DNA of 13,893 nt, taken from NCBI GenBank assembly GCA_024404415.1, contig JAKSPX010000013.1, positions 1-13,893 of the forward strand. Direction: 5' to 3'. Positions 7,059 through 12,987 of the stretch are shown piece after piece. The notes beneath the pieces were generated by a model. That model was not told the origin of the DNA. It did no database searches and was given only the letters and a program-made list of their open reading frames with translations. Source of the DNA: Clostridia bacterium. Lineage in GTDB: Bacteria; Bacillota; Clostridia; Oscillospirales; QAMX01. Position 1 is the first letter of the stretch. Every line of letters starts with the position of its first letter. Made by a program: the position numbers and the translations under genes.

Positions 7059-7826
7059 ATGCTGAAAGATCGGCTCGACGTCCGCATTTATGAAAACCGC
7101 ACGCTGATGGGCGAAGCGGCCGCAAAGGACATTGCTTCTGCCATGCGGAAGCTGCTCGCGGAAAAGGAGGAGATCAACATGATCTTCGCCGCCGCGCCGT
7201 CGCAGCTCGATATGCTCGTTTCTTTGTGTGAAGCCGAGGGCATCGCGTGGAAAAGAGTCAACGCCTTCCACATGGATGAGTACGTCGGCATTACGCATGA
7301 TGCGCCGCAGGGCTTCGCCAATTTCCTCAAACGCTATCTTTTTGATAAAAAGCCCTTCAAATCGGTGAATTTATTAAACTGCGAAGCCGGAGACGCGGCG
7401 GAGGAGTGCTTGCGCTATGAGGCGCTTCTGAAAGCTTACCCCACCGACATCGTCTGCCTCGGCATCGGGGAAAACGGGCACATCGCCTTCAATGACCCGC
7501 ACGTGGCGAAGTTTGACGATCCGAAGATGGTCAAGGTGGTCGATCTCGACGAAAAATGCCGCAATCAGCAGGTCAACGACGGCTGTTTTGCGAAAATCGA
7601 CGAGGTGCCGCGCTATGCCATGACCGTGACCATCCCGGCACTGGTGAAAGCGCCGTATCTCTTCTGCGTGGTGCCCGCCGCGACCAAGGCGGACGCGGTC
7701 TATAAAACGGTGATGGGCGAGATCACCGAAGCGTGCCCCGCGAGCATTCTGCGCACACGCGAAAACGCCGTGCTCTATGGCGACAGCGCAAGCGGCGCAC
7801 GGCTCCCGGAGGAATACCGCGTATGA
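7059..7826 (+). CDS. NagB-like glucosamine-6-phosphate deaminase/isomerase family
   Basis: A 255-residue protein of the glucosamine-6-phosphate deaminase/6-phosphogluconolactonase superfamily. FHMDEYVG (70-77) carries the catalytic Asp73 of the MDEY motif. LGIGENGHIAFNDP (134-147) holds the ring-opening His141. Two points differ from E. coli NagB: Asn139 stands where it has Asp (also Asn in B. subtilis NagB), and Asp146 replaces the usual Glu. The usual N-terminal phosphate loop (TGGTP type) is replaced by FAAAPSQ (43-49). It probably acts on a phosphorylated amino sugar or related sugar in the cytoplasm, but the substrate may not be glucosamine-6-phosphate. A perfect AAGGAGGT (7042-7049) sits 9 nt before the ATG. 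Its last codons overlap the start of the oxidoreductase (ATGA), so the two are coupled. No clear promoter of its own is seen; transcription may come from 5667-5695. Confidence 0.85.
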   Translation: MLKDRLDVRIYENRTLMGEAAAKDIASAMRKLLAEKEEINMIFAAAPSQLDMLVSLCEAEGIAWKRVNAFHMDEYVGITHDAPQGFANFLKRYLFDKKPFKSVNLLNCEAGDAAEECLRYEALLKAYPTDIVCLGIGENGHIAFNDPHVAKFDDPKMVKVVDLDEKCRNQQVNDGCFAKIDEVPRYAMTVTIPALVKAPYLFCVVPAATKADAVYKTVMGEITEACPASILRTRENAVLYGDSASGARLPEEYRV

Positions 7827-8803
7827 AATCACTCGGCATCGCCTTTGCGGGCTTCCGCCATGCCCACATTTTCGGCCTTTACAATCTGGCGGAGAAACGG
7901 GACGACTTAAAGATCGTCGGCGCGTGGGAAGATGATGGAACTTCGCGGAAGGCGGCGGAGGAAAAGGGCGTCATCTTCAGATTTAAGACGTATGAAGATC
8001 TGCTTTCCGACCCGGCGGTCGATATCGTCGCCATCGGGGATTACTATGCCGCGCGCGGGGAGTTGGCGATCGCCGCTTTACGGGCAGGCAAGCACGTTCT
8101 TGCGGATAAGCCGCTCTGTTCTTCACGAAAAGAGTGGGAAACCATCCGGGAAGAACGGGAAAAAAGCGGCCTGACCGTCGGCATTATGCTGGATCTCGCG
8201 GATAATGCGAATTTTCACGCGGCAGCGGAAGCGATCCGAGAAGGCACGCTTGGGAAGATCAACAACATCGCCTTTGAAGGCCAGCATCCGCTTTTATACG
8301 GCACCCGCCCGGGCTGGTATTTCGAAAAAGGAAAGTACGGCGGTGTGGTGAACGACATCGCGATCCACGGGATCGATTTTGTCCGTACTCTGACGGGAAG
8401 CGGTGTGGAAGAGGTCATCGGGGCGCGGTCGTGGAATTTCTATGCCAAAGAAGTTCCGCATTTCAAGGACAGTGCCCAGTTTATCCTGAAGATGGCGTCG
8501 GGAGCCGGCTTGATCGCGGACGTCTCCTATTCCGCGCCTGATACGCAGGGGTATTCCCTGCCCGCTTACTGGCATTTCCGTGTCTGGGGTGAAAAAGGCA
8601 TGATGGAATGGAGTTATTCATCGGACGGCGTCACGTTCTATCCGGCGGGCGAAAACGGCGGACGGAAGCTTTCGGGTCTGCCGCCGGAAAAAAACTATCT
8701 CGATCGGTTTCTTGCCGCTGTCAGGACACGGGATGACGCATACAGCGAGGCTATGCTCCGCGCAACCGAGGATACGCTCGGTATTCAGGAAAAAGCCGAA
8801 TAA
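7823..8803 (+). CDS. Gfo/Idh/MocA-family oxidoreductase
   Basis: A 326-residue NAD(P)-dependent dehydrogenase-type protein. The N-terminal Rossmann fold starts at residue 4 with IAFAGFRHAH, where His replaces part of the usual GxGxxG turn, as in several members of this family. DKPLC (95-99) holds the catalytic Lys96. GGVVNDIAIHGIDF (173-186) gives the conserved Asp178 and His182, and the C-terminal alpha/beta substrate domain follows. Members oxidise or reduce sugars, inositols and their derivatives. The start at 7823 is set by the ATGA overlap with the NagB-like gene, with GGAGG at 7808-7812; longer readings from 7733 would lie inside that gene. The pair suggests a two-step sugar or amino-sugar route. 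Transcription ends at a strong terminator 9 nt after the stop. Confidence 0.88.
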   Translation: MKSLGIAFAGFRHAHIFGLYNLAEKRDDLKIVGAWEDDGTSRKAAEEKGVIFRFKTYEDLLSDPAVDIVAIGDYYAARGELAIAALRAGKHVLADKPLCSSRKEWETIREEREKSGLTVGIMLDLADNANFHAAAEAIREGTLGKINNIAFEGQHPLLYGTRPGWYFEKGKYGGVVNDIAIHGIDFVRTLTGSGVEEVIGARSWNFYAKEVPHFKDSAQFILKMASGAGLIADVSYSAPDTQGYSLPAYWHFRVWGEKGMMEWSYSSDGVTFYPAGENGGRKLSGLPPEKNYLDRFLAAVRTRDDAYSEAMLRATEDTLGIQEKAE

Positions 8804-8812
8804 AAAGAATCA

Positions 8813-8846
8813 CGGCTATGCCCGAACAGGCATAGCCGCTTTTTTT
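8813..8846 (+). terminator. Strong intrinsic terminator
   Basis: CGGCTATGCC (8813-8822), loop cgaaca, GGCATAGCCG (8829-8838): a perfect 10-bp stem, then C and a run of seven T (8840-8846). It closes the 5723-8803 unit. The T-run includes the first bases of the stop codon complement of the convergent gene ending at 8845. On the minus strand the hairpin could also act, with a weaker T-rich tail. Confidence 0.92.
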
Positions 8847-10416
8847 ATCGATAAATGACGTGGAGCTCGCATTTTTCAAGCTCAACGGTGGCAAGATTGG
8901 GGTAATTGGGCGCGCGGAGGACGGAGGCGGTGATCTCGTTTGAACCCTGAATCACGTCGGCGGGGGTGAGGGGACAGCGGATGCGTGTGAAGCGCTCCTC
9001 GCGCGGCGGGAGGTAGATCGGATGGTAACCGGAGACAAATTCCTTTTGGAGCGGGCGAAGCTCCTTATCCTCTGAGGAATCGTCGCGCACGCCCGTGATC
9101 GGCTTCCCGTTGAAGGTGAGTTTGACCTCATCCTTTGGCAAAACGCCGTAGAGCAGGATATCGAGGTAACAATTATCGACCGTGTCGGCCTTTTCGGCGA
9201 CGGGATCCAAGGCACGGAGGTGGACAGTCTCGGCTTTTCCGTTGTTTTTCAGGATGGCAGGCAGTTCCTTCTTTTTATTGTTGTTGGCGCCGCCGTTTTC
9301 CCACGGGTAGCCGCCCTTTCTCTCGGTGACGTAGGTCTTGGAGCGGGCGGAAAGCGCCTCCGGTTCGCCGACGAGGGGCAAAACTTCCTCAAAAAGCGCA
9401 TGCGGGAAGGGGCGGAAGGCTTCGGCGGCCGTCTTTTCGTAAATATCCTGATGACAGGCGTAGAGGTTGAAAAGGGTGATGCCGTCGGCGCCGTCTGCCC
9501 ACCAGTTGGCATAAACGCCGCAAAGGACCTCGGGCGACGGGTCGGCGTAGGCGTCGGACTGGTGGTGCGCGTCAAAGCAGGGGAAGAGCTGCACCTTGCC
9601 CTCGGTCTCGCGCCGGAACCCTTTGAGGTCGACGGTAAAGCTGCGGGAGCCGACGGTGAGCGAATCGACGATAGATTCCTTTGCCCATGTACCGACATCG
9701 AGACCGTCCTCATGGCAGGCTTCGATGGATTCGGGGACGCGGGCGGAAAGCATGATCGGGTGCCCCCATTTTTCCTCGGCGGCGAGCGTCATCTCTCTCA
9801 ACTCGCGGAGAAAATCGGTGACGTGTTCCCGAAGCTCCCATTGCCTGCCCGGCTCCAAAAAGGGCGTATGACGGCAGAAATCCAGCGAATAACCGTCAAA
9901 ATCGTAGTTTTCAATGATCTCGCGGAAGGCTTTGAGCTTTTGCCGGCGCATCCCCGGGGATGCAAAATCTGACATCTGCGTCCAGTCGTTGATGTAATAT
10001 TCCGGGTGCGAGACGCGCAGAGGCTCCTCGCCGCCGATGGGCGGCCCCGAGACGCGGTGGGAAAGGTAACACTCGATGCCGCGCTCATGGCATCCCGCGA
10101 TAAATTCGTCATAAAGGTCGGCCCCTTCCGCCCAAAGTGATTGATAGATCGGTGTATCGTCCATGGGGAAGGAGGTACGGCGGCAGAAAGCGATCTGATC
10201 GGACATGAAGGCGTCCCAATAGATGGTCGTCACGTTTTTTAAGACCGTGTCGATGTAGTCCCAGAGACGGAGCCGGTAGGCCTCCGTCAGACTCATGCCT
10301 TCCGGGGCTTTGAGCCCGCCGCATTCGATGGCGACGGTGTGCGCGTCGTAATGCAGAACGGTGCATCTTTTCTTCGACGCGGCCAGCTTATGTTCGGCTG
10401 TGAGGAAAAACGACAT
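8845..10416 (-). CDS. Glycoside-hydrolase-like TIM-barrel protein, unknown specificity
   Basis: A 523-residue protein that looks like a (beta/alpha)8 barrel followed by a beta-rich C-terminal domain (roughly 400-523). Barrel features include TTIYWDAFMSDQ (63-74), the acidic strand end FDGYSLDFCRH (173-183), SARVPES (224-230), the DAHHQSD segment (282-288) and WWADGADGITLFNLY (305-319). The FDG-x-x-LDF signature is reminiscent of putative glycosyl-hydrolase-like families (GHL6/GHL10 type) in Firmicutes, Planctomycetes and Lentisphaerae; the assignment is by pattern memory. Candidate acids are Asp174, Asp179 and Asp310, but no catalytic pair is proven. There is no signal peptide, so it would act on imported sugars or internal glycans. 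The start at 10416 has a weak AGGGA site with a 6-nt spacer and an own promoter at 10446-10474. It converges on the Gfo/Idh/MocA gene. Confidence 0.75.
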   Translation of the reverse strand: MSFFLTAEHKLAASKKRCTVLHYDAHTVAIECGGLKAPEGMSLTEAYRLRLWDYIDTVLKNVTTIYWDAFMSDQIAFCRRTSFPMDDTPIYQSLWAEGADLYDEFIAGCHERGIECYLSHRVSGPPIGGEEPLRVSHPEYYINDWTQMSDFASPGMRRQKLKAFREIIENYDFDGYSLDFCRHTPFLEPGRQWELREHVTDFLRELREMTLAAEEKWGHPIMLSARVPESIEACHEDGLDVGTWAKESIVDSLTVGSRSFTVDLKGFRRETEGKVQLFPCFDAHHQSDAYADPSPEVLCGVYANWWADGADGITLFNLYACHQDIYEKTAAEAFRPFPHALFEEVLPLVGEPEALSARSKTYVTERKGGYPWENGGANNNKKKELPAILKNNGKAETVHLRALDPVAEKADTVDNCYLDILLYGVLPKDEVKLTFNGKPITGVRDDSSEDKELRPLQKEFVSGYHPIYLPPREERFTRIRCPLTPADVIQGSNEITASVLRAPNYPNLATVELEKCELHVIYR

Positions 10417-10445
10417 ACGGATCCCTGCTTTCCGATATTTTTCTT

Positions 10446-10474
10446 ATTGTACCATAGAAAAAATCGTCCCGCAA
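10446..10474 (-). promoter_or_regulatory. Sigma-A promoter of the GH-like gene
   Basis: On the minus strand: -35 TTGCGG (10469-10474), 17 nt, and extended -10 TGg-TACAAT (hexamer at 10446-10451). The -35 is one arm of the dyad 10471-10492 whose other arm carries the plsY -35. Confidence 0.7.
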
Positions 10475-10492
10475 GGGCAAAATACCCCTTGC
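10471..10492. promoter_or_regulatory. Dyad joining the two divergent -35 elements
   Basis: GCAAGGG (10471-10477) and CCCTTGC (10486-10492) form a perfect 7-bp inverted repeat with an 8-nt centre. The left arm overlaps the minus-strand -35 (10469-10474) and the right arm the plus-strand -35 (10489-10494). This geometry suits a dimeric regulator that would shut both promoters, but part of the symmetry is forced by two facing -35 elements. Confidence 0.4.
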
Positions 10493-10517
10493 AGACGGCA
10501 TAATAATGTGATATCAT
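10489..10517 (+). promoter_or_regulatory. Sigma-A promoter P1 of plsY
   Basis: -35 TTGCAG (10489-10494), 17 nt, extended -10 TGa-TATCAT (10509-10517). A second, stronger extended -10, TGa-TATAAT, follows at 10521-10529 without a good -35; it would start transcription near 10536, leaving a leader of about 22 nt. Confidence 0.65.
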
Positions 10518-10534
10518 AAATGATATAATATCAT
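10511..10534. promoter_or_regulatory. Three ATATCAT half-sites over the plsY -10 region
   Basis: ATATCAT (10511-10517), ATGATAT (10520-10526) and ATATCAT (10528-10534) alternate in orientation with gaps of 2 and 1 nt, so the central copy can pair with either neighbour. They cover both candidate -10 boxes. This could be an operator or two overlapping AT-rich promoters; sequence alone does not decide. Confidence 0.4.
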
Positions 10535-10557
10535 CCGAAAGAATAGGAGAGATGGTC

Positions 10558-11214
10558 ATGAGGAATCCGGTTCTGGCGATGCTCGTAAGCTCGCTTTTGG
10601 GGTATCTGGTCGGCACGGCAAACCCTTCTTATCTCTTTGCCCGCCGCCGGGGCTTTGACATCCGGGACGAGGGCTCGGGCAACGCAGGCGGCTCCAACGC
10701 GCTCATCACCATGGGCAAGACGGTCGGCATCTTTTGCATGCTCCTGGATATTCTGAAAGCCTATCTCACGATGAAGCTCACCTCTTCACTTTTCCCCGCG
10801 GTACGGATGGTCTTCCCGGTCACGGCGGTCGCGCTGGTCATCGGGCACATTTTCCCGGTCTGGCTCTCCTTCCGCGGCGGAAAGGGGCTTGCCTGCCTCG
10901 GCGGCATCCTTCTCGCCTTTTCTCCGACGGTGTTCCTCTGCCTGCTTTTAGCGGAGGCGGTCATCCTCTTTGTCACGAAATATCTCTGCTTTGTGCCGAT
11001 CACGGCGTCCTTGATCTTCCCGCCCATCTATTTTGCCGTCACGGGGCACGGCTGGGGCGCGGTTTTCCTGATGACCATCCCCATCGTCATGGTCCAGAAG
11101 CACCTCATCAACCTCAGACGCATCAAAAATGGCACTGAAATGCGCATCAGCTACCTCTGGAAACGGGAATCGGAGGAGAAACGTGTTCGTGAGGCGTCAG
11201 AACACGCCGAATAG
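10558..11214 (+). CDS. plsY: Glycerol-3-phosphate acyltransferase PlsY
   Basis: A 218-residue integral membrane enzyme with about five or more membrane segments. It transfers an acyl group from acyl-phosphate to glycerol-3-phosphate, making lysophosphatidate in phospholipid synthesis. The three family motifs are present: GSGNAGGSNA (39-48), SFRGGKGLA (104-112, the acyl-phosphate/phosphate loop) and NLRRIKNGTE (185-194). The GGSNA and CLGG variants differ from the canonical GATN and ATxxG, so it may be a second, divergent PlsY copy. The AGGAG site (10545-10549) is 8 nt from the ATG at 10558 but only 2 nt from an in-frame ATG at 10552, so the former is chosen. It is transcribed alone, divergent from the GH-like gene and convergent with the lipid kinase gene. 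Confidence 0.88.
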   Translation: MRNPVLAMLVSSLLGYLVGTANPSYLFARRRGFDIRDEGSGNAGGSNALITMGKTVGIFCMLLDILKAYLTMKLTSSLFPAVRMVFPVTAVALVIGHIFPVWLSFRGGKGLACLGGILLAFSPTVFLCLLLAEAVILFVTKYLCFVPITASLIFPPIYFAVTGHGWGAVFLMTIPIVMVQKHLINLRRIKNGTEMRISYLWKRESEEKRVREASEHAE

Positions 11215-11228
11215 ATGAAATAACAAGC

Positions 11229-11268
11229 GAGAGGCAGCCCATCAAGCCCGCAGGACTGCCTCTTCTTT
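11229..11268. terminator. Hairpin between plsY and the lipid kinase gene
   Basis: AGAGGCAG (11230-11237) pairs with CTGCCTCT (11256-11263); a ninth G-U pair is possible (11229/11264). The loop is 18 nt. The plus-strand tail TTCTTTATATAT is moderately T-rich. It lies between two convergent genes and is probably a modest bidirectional terminator. Confidence 0.6.
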
Positions 11269-11290
11269 ATATATGTACCGGACAGGTTGA

Positions 11291-12208
11291 TCAAATGCCG
11301 ACGGAGGAAGCTTCTCTGACTGCGGCGCGCATCCGGCAGGAGGTGACGCCCGATACCGTTTCGCCGTCGATCTGCAGAGCGGTCGGCCGGTCGAAGGTGA
11401 CAGTGATATCCCGCCCCTTCAGAACGGTCACCATTTTGGTGTGTTTTACGTGTTCCCCTTTGAAAATGGAAGGGAAGACGGCCAGTGCGCGGAGCTTCCC
11501 GGCGCTGTGCATGACCATGGTGGAAACGGAAGGCGGCTCGGCAAGGCGATCCTGATCGGGCGTGGGCATCATGCCGCCGCCGTAGAAGCGTCCGTTCATG
11601 GTCGGCGCCAGCCATACGCGGCGGAAGGAATATTCTTTTCCGTCGACAGTGACCGAGGCACTCCGCGGTTTGAAATGGAATAACAGCCCCTTGATGGCGA
11701 TCATTGCGTAGTTGATCGGCTTATCGGACTCTTTGCGAAGCTTGTCTCCGACCTCACAGCAGTACCCGTCGATTCCGAAGCCGACGCCGTTAAGAAAGAG
11801 ATATTCCTTCCCATTGACGGTTACCATGGGAAGGTCCCGGATATACGGCGTGAGAGGAATGAGCTGTGCGGTGTCCTTACCTGTAATGTCACGTTGAAAA
11901 TCGTTGCCGCTGCCGCAGGCGCAGTAATATAATGCCTCCGGGAGTGAAAGCCAGCGGGTCTGATTGAGGAAACGGTTAAGCGTTCCGTCGCCGCCGCTGA
12001 TGACAATCTGCGCTTCTTCGGGAAGCGACGCAAAAAAGGCTTCATAATCGGTGATGGAGGTCATGTCGACCAGCTTATAATCGCCCGCAAATGCCCCGCA
12101 GAGTTTTTCGGCATGATTTCGAAATGCACCGTTTCCAGCATAAGGGTTATATAATACGTAATAAACCTTTATAAGCCGTCCCGTCTTTCGTTCAATAGTA
12201 TAATTCAC
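11291..12208 (-). CDS. Diacylglycerol kinase-family lipid kinase
   Basis: About 305 residues with the DAGK catalytic fold (YegS/DgkB/BmrU type), which phosphorylates diacylglycerol or a related lipid to phosphatidate at the membrane face. Motifs: YNPYAGNGAF (20-29), the nucleotide loop SGGDGTLNRF (71-80), CGSGNDFQRD (98-107), NGVGFGIDG (140-148) and GGGMMPTP (210-217), with a C-terminal DGE (281-283). The 5' end is uncertain. The only standard in-frame start upstream of the conserved region is the GTG at 12206-12208, and no Shine-Dalgarno sequence precedes it. A non-standard start nearer the YYVLYNP strand, or a leaderless mRNA, is possible. It lies downstream of TetR on the same strand, 90 bp away, and converges on plsY. 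Confidence 0.85.
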   Translation of the reverse strand: MNYTIERKTGRLIKVYYVLYNPYAGNGAFRNHAEKLCGAFAGDYKLVDMTSITDYEAFFASLPEEAQIVISGGDGTLNRFLNQTRWLSLPEALYYCACGSGNDFQRDITGKDTAQLIPLTPYIRDLPMVTVNGKEYLFLNGVGFGIDGYCCEVGDKLRKESDKPINYAMIAIKGLLFHFKPRSASVTVDGKEYSFRRVWLAPTMNGRFYGGGMMPTPDQDRLAEPPSVSTMVMHSAGKLRALAVFPSIFKGEHVKHTKMVTVLKGRDITVTFDRPTALQIDGETVSGVTSCRMRAAVREASSVGI

Positions 12209-12229
12209 TATACAATAGACAGTCCGGTT

Positions 12230-12270
12230 TGAAAATGGACAGATTCAGACGTGTGTCTGAAAATTGGACA
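12230..12270. repeat. Direct repeat plus 7-bp hairpin between TetR and lipid kinase
   Basis: TGAAAATGGACA (12230-12241) is repeated with one extra T as TGAAAATTGGACA (12258-12270). Between and overlapping them lies TTCAGAC-gtgt-GTCTGAA (12244-12261), a perfect 7-bp stem with a 4-nt loop. Read on the minus strand, the sequence TGTCCAATTTTC is reminiscent of some insertion-sequence ends, but no transposase or full element is seen. It falls in the leader of the lipid kinase gene and could be regulatory. The gap 12209-12298 holds nothing else. Confidence 0.5.
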
Positions 12271-12298
12271 TGTGACCAATAATGCCCGAATCAGGTTT

Positions 12299-12868
12299 TT
12301 ATTCCTGCGACAATTGGAGCATTCTGGCGATCTCGATCATCCGTTCCCGGCGGGCAAAAAGCAGACTGCGCACGGTCTTGGTGCGGTCTTCCTCCATGTC
12401 ATTATTGAGCCAGTCGATGAAGAAGCCAAAGCAGGCGCATTTATAATAATCGATGATGGCGTTTTTGGTCGGCAGATCGATTTCGGCGTCGCCGGAGGTG
12501 AAGACGGCGTCGGCATATATGGAAATGAAATAGCGGCAGGTATCCATCAGATGCTTTTCAAACATCTCACGGTTGGCAGAACGGTAGATGTGCATGATGG
12601 CGCGCCGATGCTCAGATGCGTAGTTGACAATGGCGTCATAGCATTCCAGAAATGAATGCAGTGTCGGATATTTCCTGACCAGCGAGTCGGCGCTTTCCCG
12701 GACGATCTCTTCTATGAGCGCGGGGAGGTCCTGAAAGTGGTAATAAAATGTGTTGCGGTTGATACCACATTTCTCAACTAATTCTTTTACGGTGATCTCA
12801 CTATAAGGTTTTTCTTCCAGAAGGCGGATAAAGGTCTCCTTAATGATCTGTCGCGTGAAGCCGGACAT
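12299..12868 (-). CDS. TetR/AcrR-family transcriptional regulator
   Basis: A 189-residue regulator. The N-terminal helix-turn-helix (ITVKELVEKCGINRNTFYYH, 25-44) is the standard TetR DNA-binding domain. The rest is an all-helical ligand and dimer domain with a CACFGFFIDWLNND segment (144-157), typical of the TetR C-terminal group that includes DhaS-like proteins. Translation starts at the ATG at 12868, with AAAGGAG (complement of 12876-12882) 7 nt upstream; the open frame to 12904 has no comparable site. Its promoter overlaps that of the divergent SDR gene, the usual TetR arrangement, so self-control and control of the SDR pair are likely. The inducer is unknown. Confidence 0.9.
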   Translation of the reverse strand: MSGFTRQIIKETFIRLLEEKPYSEITVKELVEKCGINRNTFYYHFQDLPALIEEIVRESADSLVRKYPTLHSFLECYDAIVNYASEHRRAIMHIYRSANREMFEKHLMDTCRYFISIYADAVFTSGDAEIDLPTKNAIIDYYKCACFGFFIDWLNNDMEEDRTKTVRSLLFARRERMIEIARMLQLSQE

Positions 12869-12921
12869 GAGGATACTCCTTTCGGCGGATATAAAGGCTT
12901 GCATTTACGATAACCGACTAT

Positions 12922-12951
12922 ATTATATCATTGACGGCGGAGGGCTTGCAA
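12922..12951 (-). promoter_or_regulatory. Sigma-A promoter of the TetR gene
   Basis: On the minus strand: -35 TTGCAA (12946-12951), 18 nt, extended -10 TGa-TATAAT (hexamer 12922-12927). It interlocks with the plus-strand promoter 12931-12960: each -35 lies in the other's spacer, so only one polymerase can bind at a time. Confidence 0.7.
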
Positions 12952-12960
12952 TGCTATACT
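12931..12960 (+). promoter_or_regulatory. Sigma-A promoter of the SDR gene pair
   Basis: -35 TTGACG (12931-12936), 18 nt, extended -10 TGc-TATACT (12952-12960). Start site near 12967, followed by GGAGG at 12975-12979. The gap 12869-12987 is the natural place for a TetR operator, but no clean long palindrome is visible beyond an AT-rich 4-1-4 dyad at 12920-12928. Confidence 0.7.
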
Positions 12961-12987
12961 GAAAGAAAAAGAACGGAGGAATTGATT

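Noticed and set aside
7052..7093. Out-of-frame ATG between the ribosome site and the start of the NagB-like gene
   Set aside because: Only 2-3 nt from the AAGGAGGT site and it stops after about 13 codons; unlikely to be translated, though a minor leader peptide cannot be excluded.
9220..9972. Plus-strand open frame inside the GH-like gene
   Set aside because: No ribosome site, no motif, fully within a coherent minus-strand gene.
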